DNA from: Bradyrhizobium arachidis
Lineage (GTDB): Bacteria > Pseudomonadota > Alphaproteobacteria > Rhizobiales > Xanthobacteraceae
Reading direction: 5' to 3'
NCBI RefSeq assembly: GCF_015291705.1
Contig: NZ_CP030050.1
Location: 2,728,001-2,792,000 of the forward strand
DNA length: 64,000 nucleotides
The position numbers and the translations under genes were made by a program. A model generated the notes under the pieces. It had not been told where the DNA came from and made no database searches. It was given only the letters and a program-made list of their open reading frames with translations. Each line of letters starts with the position of its first letter. Positions within the stretch are counted from its first letter, which is position 1. Of the stretch, positions 49,437 to 57,088 are shown piece by piece.

Positions 49437-49871
49437 ATGACGGAAGACACCGAAATTCACATCGACAAGCTAACGTATGCGGTTGCCTTGCTAGACGGCG
49501 CCAAGCGCATTCATTCATCCGAACTAGGCGCAGACATTTCCAGAATAGGAATTCCCTTTTACCTTCTCATCGGCTTCAGCATCGAGAATGGTTTGAAAGC
49601 TTTGCTGCAATTTCAGGGACAACATCAACGCGCGCTGCAGCGGTCCCATGACCTCGCAGATTTGCTAGCGAAGACGGATGGTCTTCGTGAGCGCCTTTGG
49701 CCCGGCACTGCGAAGGACGTAGAACACCTCAGCCGTTACCACAAAGAATATTGGTTTAGGTATCCTGAGCGCGCCGCCACTGCCGACGTTTTTAAGGCCG
49801 AAAGTGCCTGTTTGATGGTCGACCACCTCTTAGCTCAGGTCGCGCACCTGATTGGTTACAGAGCCGCATAG
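49437..49871 (+). CDS. HEPN-like protein (possible toxin)
   Basis: 144 aa from ATG 49437. An all-helical build with IPFYLLIGFSIENGLKALLQ, RALQRSHDLADLLAKTDGLR and LSRYHKEYWFRYPERAATAD. The E-N-x-L-K-A plus H-D-L plus R-Y-P pattern is that of HEPN-superfamily proteins. A clear RNase motif Rx4-6H is not visible. Together with the RHH-like gene it resembles a toxin-antitoxin unit. Function is inferred only. Confidence 0.6.
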   Translation: MTEDTEIHIDKLTYAVALLDGAKRIHSSELGADISRIGIPFYLLIGFSIENGLKALLQFQGQHQRALQRSHDLADLLAKTDGLRERLWPGTAKDVEHLSRYHKEYWFRYPERAATADVFKAESACLMVDHLLAQVAHLIGYRAA

Positions 49872-49906
49872 GCAACTTCCACTGACCTCCTCGGCCGAAG
49901 CGGTCG

Positions 49907-50038
49907 CTACCTTGAGGCCTCCCAAAGCTGCTTCGCCTTCTCCTTATCTGCCTCTCGTTCTTTGTATTGATCATAGTAGTCGGCAGCCTGCACCGTGCCG
50001 TCGGAGATTTCCACGCCCTTGGGTATTGCTCGTTGCAT
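49907..50038 (-). CDS. 43-aa charged protein
   Basis: Starts at ATG 50038. RAIPKGVEISDGTVQAADYY then DQYKEREADKEKAKQLWEAS is hydrophilic and helical. Too short for secure assignment; codon composition is protein-like. Confidence 0.4.
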   Translation of the reverse strand: MQRAIPKGVEISDGTVQAADYYDQYKEREADKEKAKQLWEASR

Positions 50039-50076
50039 TGAGGTACGGAAACATGCGGGACCATTGAGGACGATCC

Positions 50077-50994
50077 ATGGGGCTTTCGATCCGTTTTTAC
50101 CTGTTTGCCGAACACGGCCTTCAGAGCATCTCGCAACGAGTGATGATGGGTTTGATCCGCGGCAAAGACGCGATGCCGCAGTACGCCGGCACCAAGCAGA
50201 AGGTTGCCGACGTGATCTTAGAGAGCGAGGGCAAGAAGCCGGTTCGCATCGAGAGAGTGCAAGGCAGCTTTCTAACGTTCGATGAGAAAGGTCAGGTGCA
50301 CAAGGACCTCGTGGCCTCGGGCTTCGCGGCGCTAGAGACGGCAGTGGCGCTCGAAGAGGCTCTGAAGAAGCCGCAGACAAAGATTGTTGATCTCACCCCT
50401 AAGCTCAATCGCGAGAAGTGGGAGCGCGAGAACCGGTGGACGCTTTCCAAAGAGGATCTGGAGGCCATTGCGGACGACATTTGGCGGCGTAAGCGCGCCG
50501 GGCAGCCCAAGGTCGAGCGGGCCAAAGGAGCGGCTCCCAGGCCCCCTAAATTGACGTGGGAGGCCGAGGACGCCCTCCGAGAGATCGGCAAAAATCTCAT
50601 GACCATCGACAACAAACTCAGATGGCTCACTGAACCAGCACTGAAGGGCGTCGCTTTCAAAGCGCGCGAGAACGCGAAGGTCGAGGCCGACGCGGCAATG
50701 TGGCTAGGTGTTGCCGAAGCGGCCGATCGTTGCCGCGAAATACTTGTCCGGCGGCGAACGGGTCGCGGCGTTTGGTACGCGATCGTGCAACTGCTGAAGT
50801 GGGACGCGTCTCACCGGACCGCAGAAGCGGCGGCTTCCTTCCAAGAGCGGCATAACTCTAGGGCGGAGGCAGAAGACGCCGCTCGGCGAATGCTCGCGGA
50901 GCACGCAAAGCACTTCTACAGCGACATCTCTGTAGAAGCGGAGGTGCTGTGCGAGCTCGAATGGGATGGGGAGGCTGGGACGAGGCTGCTCTGA
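50077..50994 (+). CDS. conserved island protein next to attR
   Basis: 305 aa. The first 95 residues (SIRFYLFAEHGLQSISQRVM then MGLIRGKDAMPQYAGTKQKV, RIERVQGSFLTFDEKGQVHK) form a domain I recall as a stand-alone protein in Bradyrhizobium. The rest is helical and charged (LTWEAEDALREIGKNLMTID, AEDAARRMLAEHAKHFYSDI). No catalytic motif. It is the last gene before attR. Confidence 0.65.
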   Translation: MGLSIRFYLFAEHGLQSISQRVMMGLIRGKDAMPQYAGTKQKVADVILESEGKKPVRIERVQGSFLTFDEKGQVHKDLVASGFAALETAVALEEALKKPQTKIVDLTPKLNREKWERENRWTLSKEDLEAIADDIWRRKRAGQPKVERAKGAAPRPPKLTWEAEDALREIGKNLMTIDNKLRWLTEPALKGVAFKARENAKVEADAAMWLGVAEAADRCREILVRRRTGRGVWYAIVQLLKWDASHRTAEAAASFQERHNSRAEAEDAARRMLAEHAKHFYSDISVEAEVLCELEWDGEAGTRLL

Positions 50995-51016
50995 CCCAGG
51001 GAATGAATGGGAAACG

Positions 51017-51039
51017 CCGCAATGATTTCGCAATGAAAT
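51017..51039 (+). other. candidate arm-type integrase sites, right end
   Basis: CCGCAATGATTT (51017-51028) and TCGCAATGAAAT (51028-51039), in the same orientation as the tandem pair at 13484-13507. They lie after the last island gene and 75 bases before attR. Confidence 0.55.
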
Positions 51040-51114
51040 AGGCAAAAACGGCGTGAACAAAACGTGACGGTACAGAGCGCCACATCGAGAAAAATCAACA
51101 ACTTAGAGAATACT

Positions 51115-51168
51115 CACTGCGTTCGGGACGCAGGGGTCGCAGGTTCGAATCCTGCCACTCCGACCATT
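51115..51168 (+). other. attR core (54-bp direct repeat of tRNA-Pro 3' part)
   Basis: Identical over 54 bases to 13397-13450. The 5' half of the tRNA is not present here, so this copy is not a tRNA gene but the right boundary of the island. Chromosomal sequence resumes at 51169. Confidence 0.93.
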
Positions 51169-51383
51169 CTTCCAAAAGTTGACGTTTTCCAGAGGCTTGG
51201 CGGACCGGCCCGCCGGCGCCTCAGGGTGCCTTTCTGCAACGATTTTCGGGGCGGGTCCACGGCCGATTTGGCCGGGCAGGGGCGCTTGAGCGCGCGGCAT
51301 GGCTTGTCACTAGCGAGCACCGACGGTTCGGACTTGCGAGCTAGGTCAGAGGCGTACCGCCGTTCGCGACCGGTAGCCTCTTC

Positions 51384-51656
51384 CTACTGCTTGAGCCCGA
51401 CGCTGCTGCAATACCACCAGAGCTCAGTGCCCCTCCAGCCGGCCTTTGCACCCCACGCCAGGCATTCGTTGTAGTTCGCCCAGTTGCCGAAGTTTCGGCA
51501 CGCCCCGCCAAAACTGGGCCACGAACCGCCGCTGCAGGTGGATCCGGTGGTCGTGGTGTCGGACGCCGGCGTGGCGAGGTGCGTGCGCGGGGCGGCGTTT
51601 GCTGGATTGGTCGAAGCGAGGATGAGCGCAGCAAGCAGGAGTGACGAGGCATTCAT
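51384..51656 (-). CDS. small exported cysteine-containing protein
   Basis: 90 aa from ATG 51656. A Sec signal (SSLLLAALILASTNPANA) is followed by a mature part with four cysteines: STCSGGSWPSFGGACRNFGN, ANYNECLAWGAKAGWRGTEL and WWYCSSVG. Two disulfides are plausible. Periplasmic or secreted, unknown function. The gap 51169-51383 shows no other gene. Confidence 0.65.
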   Translation of the reverse strand: MNASSLLLAALILASTNPANAAPRTHLATPASDTTTTGSTCSGGSWPSFGGACRNFGNWANYNECLAWGAKAGWRGTELWWYCSSVGLKQ

Positions 51657-51809
51657 AGCACTTCCCCCATTGCTATTTCTGACGGCGGCCAGGGCCGCTC
51701 GCGCACCGTAGCATCTCGACCTCACGTTGAAAAGTTGCACGAGACAAGCGTATTGATTGTGCCGCTTCACATAGGTGCCGCTCTCCTGCAGGCGCGGCCG
51801 CGGTAAGGC

Positions 51810-52136
51810 CTACCGCCGCGCCACCAGCACGCCCACCAAAAACGCCACCATCAACGACGGCAGCGGGGCCTCGCGCACCATGCCGCGAACGATGTCTGTC
51901 CAGTGCTGATCCGGCGCCAGTCGTGGCGATCTGACCTCGGCCATCGGCGTCATGCCCCAGTCGGATGCGAGCTCGGTGATCTCGCTCGAAGCCAAACGCG
52001 AGCCGTCGCGGATGCGGAAGATGGCGGCGTCGGTTCGCTCGCGCGGTGCGAGCGCCATCAGCGTCGCGATCGCGGTGCGCAATGTCATCTCGCCAAAGCC
52101 TTGCAGCCTCACCGACTCCTCGGGATCGGATGTCAT
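51810..52136 (-). CDS. hypothetical protein with C-terminal membrane helix
   Basis: 108 aa. A soluble helical part (MTLRTAIATLMALAPRERTD, IFRIRDGSRLASSEITELAS) is followed by a C-terminal helix PLPSLMVAFLVGVLVARR, as in tail-anchored proteins. It is 10 bases downstream of the 37-aa membrane peptide gene. Unknown function. Confidence 0.68.
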   Translation of the reverse strand: MTSDPEESVRLQGFGEMTLRTAIATLMALAPRERTDAAIFRIRDGSRLASSEITELASDWGMTPMAEVRSPRLAPDQHWTDIVRGMVREAPLPSLMVAFLVGVLVARR

Positions 52137-52146
52137 GCCAAATCCC

Positions 52147-52260
52147 TCACAGCGCGAAGTGGCGTGCGATGGTGAAGGCTGCCGTCGCGCACAGGACCAG
52201 CGTGGATACCGCGCCGGCCACGCCGCGGGCGAGATCGGCTCGCGTCAGGTGCCTGGTCAT
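52147..52260 (-). CDS. 37-aa membrane peptide
   Basis: Starts at ATG 52260: HLTRADLARGVAGAVSTLVL then CATAAFTIARHFAL, one membrane helix. It is just upstream of the tail-anchored protein gene, with codon use like real genes. Confidence 0.5.
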   Translation of the reverse strand: MTRHLTRADLARGVAGAVSTLVLCATAAFTIARHFAL

Positions 52261-52341
52261 GATCTTGCTCCATGCTCAGCATGGAAATTGCGGCGGGACG
52301 CGTTGGTTCCCTAAGCGGCGAGCGAATCACCCGGGCGCCGG

Positions 52342-52572
52342 TTACTTCCGCAAAAGCTCGCTCAGCGCCGCCGTCGCTTCCGCGCAGCGGATGTCGTCGA
52401 TCTCGCGCGACAGCCTGAGCGCGCTCGATCTCAGCTCTTCGAGCTTCCAATTCTCCGGATTCTGGCCTTCGAGCTGGCTGAGACGCTTGTTGAGATCGTC
52501 CAGTCTCGACTGGAGCTGCCCGATGCTGGCAGCCCCGTTCACTTTCCAAACGCGTTGTGCACGCATCGTCAT
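52342..52572 (-). CDS. coiled-coil protein
   Basis: 76 aa. IGQLQSRLDDLNKRLSQLEG then KLEELRSSALRLSREIDDIR shows heptad-like spacing of Leu and Ile. No other motif. It is on the same strand as the two small membrane genes and may form a unit with them. Confidence 0.62.
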   Translation of the reverse strand: MTMRAQRVWKVNGAASIGQLQSRLDDLNKRLSQLEGQNPENWKLEELRSSALRLSREIDDIRCAEATAALSELLRK

Positions 52573-52684
52573 TCCCCTGTCGTCTCACGGCGTTGTGAGA
52601 GCGGTTCGTGGCCGGAATGGGTGTTTGTTTTGTCCGGCTTCAGATCGTGGGGAACCGTTGCAGATTGGCAACGAAAGTTCCCGA

Positions 52685-53125
52685 TCAGGCCGCGCCCGGC
52701 TGGCGCGCGATGCATCGCAGCAGTCGCGGGATCTGGTTGTGCGCGATCGCAACGATGCGCCATGCGCCGGCAAATTTCACCAGACTGTAGGTGGCCCGGA
52801 AATCGTAGAGAAGGTTGGACGTGCCATCGAGCACATCCATGCGCAGCGAGGCCTGCACGAGCCGCGGCGACAATTCCAGGATCGACAGGTCCTCGACGCG
52901 GCCGGAGGGCGCACCGAGCTGGCGATGCAGCTCGACGACGCGGGTCATCGCCGCGAGGCACTCCTGTCTGTTCGACATCGCGATCAGTGTGACGTCTTCG
53001 CCGTCCGAGACGATATGGCTGGGATAGGCGACGCAGTCGGCGATCGCCTCCACATCCAGCGCCTCGAACGCTGCGCAATAGGTCTGGAAAAACGCCGTCA
53101 CGCTCTCGGCCAGCTCGTTCGACAT
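52685..53125 (-). CDS. SnoaL/NTF2-like protein
   Basis: 146 aa from ATG 53125. LAESVTAFFQTYCAAFEALD then VEAIADCVAYPSHIVSDGED, AATMTRVVE-type helix and YDFRATYSLVKFAGAWRIVA are the helix-strand order of NTF2-like folds. A nuclear transport factor 2-like ligand-binding or isomerase role is possible; no active site can be named. A start 72 bases further upstream is also open. Confidence 0.75.
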   Translation of the reverse strand: MSNELAESVTAFFQTYCAAFEALDVEAIADCVAYPSHIVSDGEDVTLIAMSNRQECLAAMTRVVELHRQLGAPSGRVEDLSILELSPRLVQASLRMDVLDGTSNLLYDFRATYSLVKFAGAWRIVAIAHNQIPRLLRCIARQPGAA

Positions 53126-53884
53126 CGCGTCTGCTCCGCTCGGTGCATCGATCGGGCAGCAGCGTAGGCGCACAAGATTACACTTTGTCGTCGGCACTTT
53201 CCGCCGGGCGGAAGCGGCTGTGTCGGCAGGCTGTCAATCCGATTTCGCAAAAATATTCCACTTTACCGAAATTCGGATTTGTCGTATGTGTCGCCCATCC
53301 CGGCTCATCCTTGAGGGGCGATCGTGAGGTCGTCATGTTCGCGAGCGGGGTTTGCGGTGGACGCGGCAGCGTCGGGCGCAGTGGCCAAGGGCAGGGCGGA
53401 TTGCTCTCCGTGAGCCCGAGGCTTCGCGTGGACGAACGGCGCTGTCAGGTTCGTCTCGCCTGTAAGTTTCCGGCTTTGTCGACAGGGCTGGGAAAACTGC
53501 GGCGAATAGCGGGCCGTGCGTACGGCAAAACCGTGTGGTCCTGGCCGTCGTTGCTACGGTCAAGCCTTGGCGGATGCGGCAGTCGCGTCAACCGGCGCGC
53601 TGCCGGCGACTTCTGTGAGGGCGAGGGAGGCCAGCAAGAACTCGGCTCCCGGGAGAGCACGGCATAAGCCGTCCAACCATCGCGCAGGGAAGGCCGTGTG
53701 TTGGGCTTCACCTGTATGCTGCTGTGCGGTCTCCTTGCGCTACCTATTCGCGCAGCGGACCGCGGGTGCTAGCTGGCACCCGGCCTTCCCTGCGCCCTCT
53801 TGGCTTTGAGGGTGGAATGACCAAGCAAAGCTCGGGTGACATCAGCCGCGAGGATGCGAAGGTGTGTCTGCAGCGCCGTAGTCC

Positions 53885-53969
53885 GTAGGATGGGTAGAGC
53901 GCAGCGAAACCCATCATGCTTCGGCGTTCACGGGAGTCGATGGGTTTCGCTCCGCTCTACCCATCCTAC
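53885..53969. repeat. inverted repeat (GTAGGATGGGTAGAGCG type)
   Basis: GTAGGATGGGTAGAGCGCAG at the left is complemented by CTCCGCTCTACCCATCCTAC at the right, with inner arms CGAAACCCATC/GATGGGTTTCG. Similar in design to 7086-7190. Confidence 0.75.
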
Positions 53970-54021
53970 AAGAGCCGTTCCGAAAATTGCGATGCCGCCT
54001 CATAGCAGCGAACTCTTTGTC

Positions 54022-54172
54022 CATCCCGCCACCCCGAGGTGCGCGCTCCGCGGCGCAATGCGCCGTGGAGCAAGCCTCGAAGGGCGACGGCCCGGCTGCA
54101 TCTCGGCCGCTCATCCTTCGAGGCTCCCCATGGGACGCGTCGCGTCCCATGCCTCGCACCTCAGAATGACGG
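54022..54172. repeat. dispersed palindromic repeat, copy 2
   Basis: Arms ACCCCGAGGTGCGCGC and GCCTCGCACCTCAGAATGAC, with inner CCTCGAAGGGCGAC and TCATCCTTCGAGGC. It shares layout and words with 1525-1651. Confidence 0.75.
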
Positions 54173-54225
54173 ATCTGGCAACGACGTACAGGCCAATCCC
54201 CCATCACAACCACGTGTCTTTATTC

Positions 54226-54241
54226 GGGAACAATCATTCCC
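54226..54241. promoter_or_regulatory. TetR operator at the tetR gene
   Basis: GGGAACAATCATTCCC, a 16-base palindrome 12 bases before the regulator start codon. It matches the complement of the site at 54890-54905 (GGGAACGTTCATTCCC) at 14 of 16 positions. Confidence 0.7.
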
Positions 54242-54253
54242 TATTATGCCGCA

Positions 54254-54874
54254 ATGCAAAAGACAGCCCGCCGATCCCAGCCCGCAGCCCGTCCGCCCGG
54301 ACGGCCCCGGGAGTTCGACATGGATACCGCGCTCGACCGCGCCGTGCGCGTGTTTCGGGAGCGCGGCTATCATGCCACCTCGATCGGCGACCTCACAGCG
54401 GCGATGCGGCTCGCCACCGGCAGCGTCTACAAGGCGTTTCGCGACAAGCATGCGGTGTTCCTCGCCGCCTTCGAGCGCTACACGGCGCTGCGCCAGGAGC
54501 AGACCCGCAGCGCGGCGGCCGAGGGCGACAACGGCCGCGAGCGGCTGCGCAACGTGCTGCTGTCCTATGTCGCGCATTCGCAAGGCATCGAGGGGCGGCG
54601 CGGCTGCCTTGTGGTCGGCAGTGCGGTCGAACTGTCGGCGGTCGATTCCGCCGTCGCCGCCCGCGTCCGCGCCCAGCTCGAGACCAATGAAAGCTTCATC
54701 GCCGGCCTGATCCGCGAGGGCCAGGCCGACGGCTCGATTCCCGGCCATGTCGAGCCCGATGACACCGCGCGGCTGATGATCTGCATCACGCAAGGCATGC
54801 GCGTCGTCGGCAAGGCGCGCCTGCCGCTCGACGGCACCCGCATCGTCGGCATCGCGATGAAGCTGCTCGCCTGA
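54254..54874 (+). CDS. TetR/AcrR family repressor
   Basis: 206 aa. The N-terminal DNA-binding domain reads ALDRAVRVFRERGYHATSIG then DLTAAMRLATGSVYKAFRDK (residues about 26-66). The C-terminal ligand domain contains RRGCLVVGSAVELSAVDSAV. Operators flank the gene, one before its own start and one before the MFS gene 54 bases downstream, so it likely controls both. The inducer is unknown but should be an MFS substrate. Confidence 0.92.
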   Translation: MQKTARRSQPAARPPGRPREFDMDTALDRAVRVFRERGYHATSIGDLTAAMRLATGSVYKAFRDKHAVFLAAFERYTALRQEQTRSAAAEGDNGRERLRNVLLSYVAHSQGIEGRRGCLVVGSAVELSAVDSAVAARVRAQLETNESFIAGLIREGQADGSIPGHVEPDDTARLMICITQGMRVVGKARLPLDGTRIVGIAMKLLA

Positions 54875-54889
54875 ATTTGTGTCATATTA

Positions 54890-54905
54890 GGGAATGAACG
54901 TTCCC
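54890..54905. promoter_or_regulatory. TetR operator at the MFS gene
   Basis: GGGAATGAACGTTCCC, 22 bases before the transporter start codon. It is the near-complement of the operator at 54226-54241. Confidence 0.7.
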
Positions 54906-54927
54906 GATTATTTGGAGACCACGTGAA

Positions 54928-56121
54928 ATGACGATGAATGCCACGATCGAGACTGCGCCCAGGCCGGATGCGGTGTCGCAGCGACTAACCTTCGTGCTGG
55001 CCGCGGCCTGTGGCATGGTCGCCGCCAACATCTACTACGCCCAGCCGCTGATCGCCCCGATCAGCGCCGCGCTCGGCCTGTCGCACGAAGCGGCCGGGCT
55101 GATCGTCACCATGACGCAGATCGGCTACGGCGTCGGGCTGCTCTTCATCGTGCCGCTCGGCGACCTCGTCGAGAATCGCGCGCTGATCTGCTCGGTCATC
55201 ACGCTCGGCGCGGCCGCGCTGCTCGCCGCCGCGTTCGCCACCCACGCGCTGCCATTCCTGATCGCCGCTTTATTCGTCGGGCTCGGCTCGGTCGCGGTGC
55301 AGATCATCATTCCCTATGCCGCGCATCTTGCGCCCGAAGCCATCCGCGGCCGCGTCGTCGGCAACGTCTCGACCGGCCTGATGCTCGGCATCATGCTGGC
55401 GCGGCCGGTGTCGAGCTTCGTCACGGCGGCCGCCTCATGGCACGCGGTGTTCTTCTGCTCGGCCGCACTGATGATCGTGCTCGCGGCGGTGCTGTGGATG
55501 ACGCTGCCGAAGCGCAAGCCGGTCGCGCGCATGCATTACGGAACGCTGCTGCTCTCCATGCCGCATCTGGCCCTGACTACGCCGCTGCTCCGGCGCCGCG
55601 CCCTGTACCAGGCGAGCCTGTTCGGCTGCTTCACGCTGTTCTGGACGGTGGCGCCGCTCCAGCTCGCCAGTGAATTCGGCTTCACCCAGCGCGGCATCGC
55701 GCTGTTCGCGCTCGCCGGTGTCGCCGGTGTGTTCGCAGCTCCCATCGCGGGACGGCTCGCCGATCGCGGCCATAGCCGCATCGCGACGCGGGTCGCCATG
55801 CTGCTCGCCGCCGCCGGTTTTCTGGTGACCTATCTCGGCGCGCCCGGCTCGATGCTGAACCTCGCTTGTCTCGTCGTGGCCGCGATCGCGATCGACATCG
55901 GCGTGCAGGGCAACGTCGTGCTCGGCTTTCGCGCCATCTTCGTGCTCGGGCACGAGCACCGCAGCCGCCTCAACGGCCTTTACATGGCGACGTTCTTCGC
56001 CGCCGGCGCTGCCGGCTCGGCGGTCGGCGCCTGGGCCTTTGCGCAGGGCGGCTGGACGCTGGCATCGGCCATTGGCCTTGCCCTGCCGGTCGCGGGCCTG
56101 CTCTACGCCGCCACCGAGTAG
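54928..56121 (+). CDS. MFS transporter
   Basis: 397 aa, 12 predicted membrane helices. The N-terminal half has NIYYAQPLIAPISAALGLSH and VGLLFIVPLGDLVENRALIC, where GDLVENR stands in the loop 2-3 position of the G-x-x-x-D-R-x-G-R-R motif. The second half repeats the pattern with PIAGRLADRGHSRI. Probably a proton-driven drug or metabolite exporter under the adjacent TetR repressor. Confidence 0.9.
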   Translation: MTMNATIETAPRPDAVSQRLTFVLAAACGMVAANIYYAQPLIAPISAALGLSHEAAGLIVTMTQIGYGVGLLFIVPLGDLVENRALICSVITLGAAALLAAAFATHALPFLIAALFVGLGSVAVQIIIPYAAHLAPEAIRGRVVGNVSTGLMLGIMLARPVSSFVTAAASWHAVFFCSAALMIVLAAVLWMTLPKRKPVARMHYGTLLLSMPHLALTTPLLRRRALYQASLFGCFTLFWTVAPLQLASEFGFTQRGIALFALAGVAGVFAAPIAGRLADRGHSRIATRVAMLLAAAGFLVTYLGAPGSMLNLACLVVAAIAIDIGVQGNVVLGFRAIFVLGHEHRSRLNGLYMATFFAAGAAGSAVGAWAFAQGGWTLASAIGLALPVAGLLYAATE

Positions 56122-56247
56122 GGCTGCGATGGTGCGATGCGTTTACCAAGCCTCGGCCGGCGCCCGAATTTCCATCTCGCGATTTCCGCAGCGCTGTAGT
56201 ACTTTGGTCGCAAGCGGCCTTGGTTAACGGGCGGCAGGGGGAGGCTG

Positions 56248-56667
56248 ATGAGGCGTGCGGGACTGTTTGGCGTACCGCGAGTACGGCCATGGTCGTGGCA
56301 GGCATTCCTGCTCGGATTCGGCGTCGTCACAGCGTCGGCTGCGATTCAAGGCATCTGCGTCGCGCTCGGCGCAAAGCTCTATTTCGCGGCATTCCTGCCC
56401 AGCCTGTTCGTGCTCGGCATCGTCGCAGGCGCGCCGGCGGCGGCGTTCGCGGCGCTGCTCACCGTGCCGCTGGTGTGGTGGGCGTTCATACCGCCCTTCT
56501 TCGAGTTCATGCCGCTGACCAGCGCGAATGCGGATTCCATCAACTTCTTCTGCCTGCTCGCCGTGCTCCTGATCGGCCTTGCCGATCTCTGCCGCGAGAC
56601 GATGGCGATCATCAGCCGCGGCGGGCTGAAGCCGTCGGGCGAAAGCGCGGCAACGAATTCGCAATAA
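56248..56667 (+). CDS. DUF4118-like membrane protein
   Basis: 139 aa with four predicted helices (WQAFLLGFGVVTASAAIQGI, LPSLFVLGIVAGAPAAAFAA, LTVPLVWWAFIPPFF, NFFCLLAVLLIGLADLCRET). The layout and PSLFVLGIVAGAPAAAFAA resemble the DUF4118 sensor module of KdpD-type kinases, here without a kinase. Function unknown. Confidence 0.7.
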   Translation: MRRAGLFGVPRVRPWSWQAFLLGFGVVTASAAIQGICVALGAKLYFAAFLPSLFVLGIVAGAPAAAFAALLTVPLVWWAFIPPFFEFMPLTSANADSINFFCLLAVLLIGLADLCRETMAIISRGGLKPSGESAATNSQ

Positions 56668-56802
56668 ATCGGCGGTGCCGGATCGCGCGCGTTGCGCGTG
56701 CGCAACAGTCCGGCAACCATCCGCGAGCTTGCTGCGCGGCGCTAACTTTTCGAAAAAGATTTGGCCGCAATTTCTGCCCCGGGAATGACGAGGGAGTTTT
56801 CG

Positions 56803-57012
56803 ATGAACGGCCAAATAAACGGTCACGCCATTTTGGAGAACGTGCGTCGCTATCGCGGCATCGCATCGCTCTATCGCCAGACCGCCGCATTCCGCCCGGG
56901 CCAGAGCTGGTCGCTGCTGGAGCAGGCGAGGGACTGGGAAGCGCGGGCGCTGTCGGAGCTGGAAACCTACTTTGCCACGCGCGTGGATTACGCCGCCCCG
57001 CTCGCGGCCTGA
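56803..57012 (+). CDS. small conserved protein
   Basis: 69 aa from ATG 56803 with GAGGGAG upstream. HAILENVRRYRGIASLYRQT then AAFRPGQSWSLLEQARDWEA forms helical, charged segments, repeated in Bradyrhizobium genomes as far as I recall. Unknown function. Confidence 0.7.
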   Translation: MNGQINGHAILENVRRYRGIASLYRQTAAFRPGQSWSLLEQARDWEARALSELETYFATRVDYAAPLAA

Positions 57013-57088
57013 TCGTTAACCATCGCAGCACGGAGGTCGAAAGGCGCGAACCGATGCGAGGGATCGCAGACGCTCGCGCCATGACCGG

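Larger units (their letters stand above)
53126..54253. repeat. 1.1-kb repeat-rich region without genes
   Basis: No frame has protein-like composition. It contains a stretch I recall as recurrent between genes in Bradyrhizobium (around GGTGCTAGCTGGCACCCGGC, 53764-53783), an inverted repeat at 53885-53969 and the second copy of the CGTCATCCTGAGGTGC-type palindrome at 54022-54172. The TetR operator lies at its right edge. Confidence 0.6.

Noticed and set aside
13397..51168. Integrative conjugative element
   Set aside because: No relaxase, coupling protein or type IV secretion genes are visible; contents are prophage-like plus cargo.
13397..51168. Complete inducible prophage
   Set aside because: No portal, capsid, protease or intact terminase; only tail, spike and ejection-like genes remain.
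51115..51168. A second tRNA-Pro gene at the right boundary
   Set aside because: Only the 3' part from the anticodon stem is present; the acceptor 5' strand and D arm are missing.
53143..53809. Several open frames of 75-174 codons in the gap before tetR
   Set aside because: Composition is not protein-like, the frames disagree with each other, and the DNA matches recurrent intergenic sequence.
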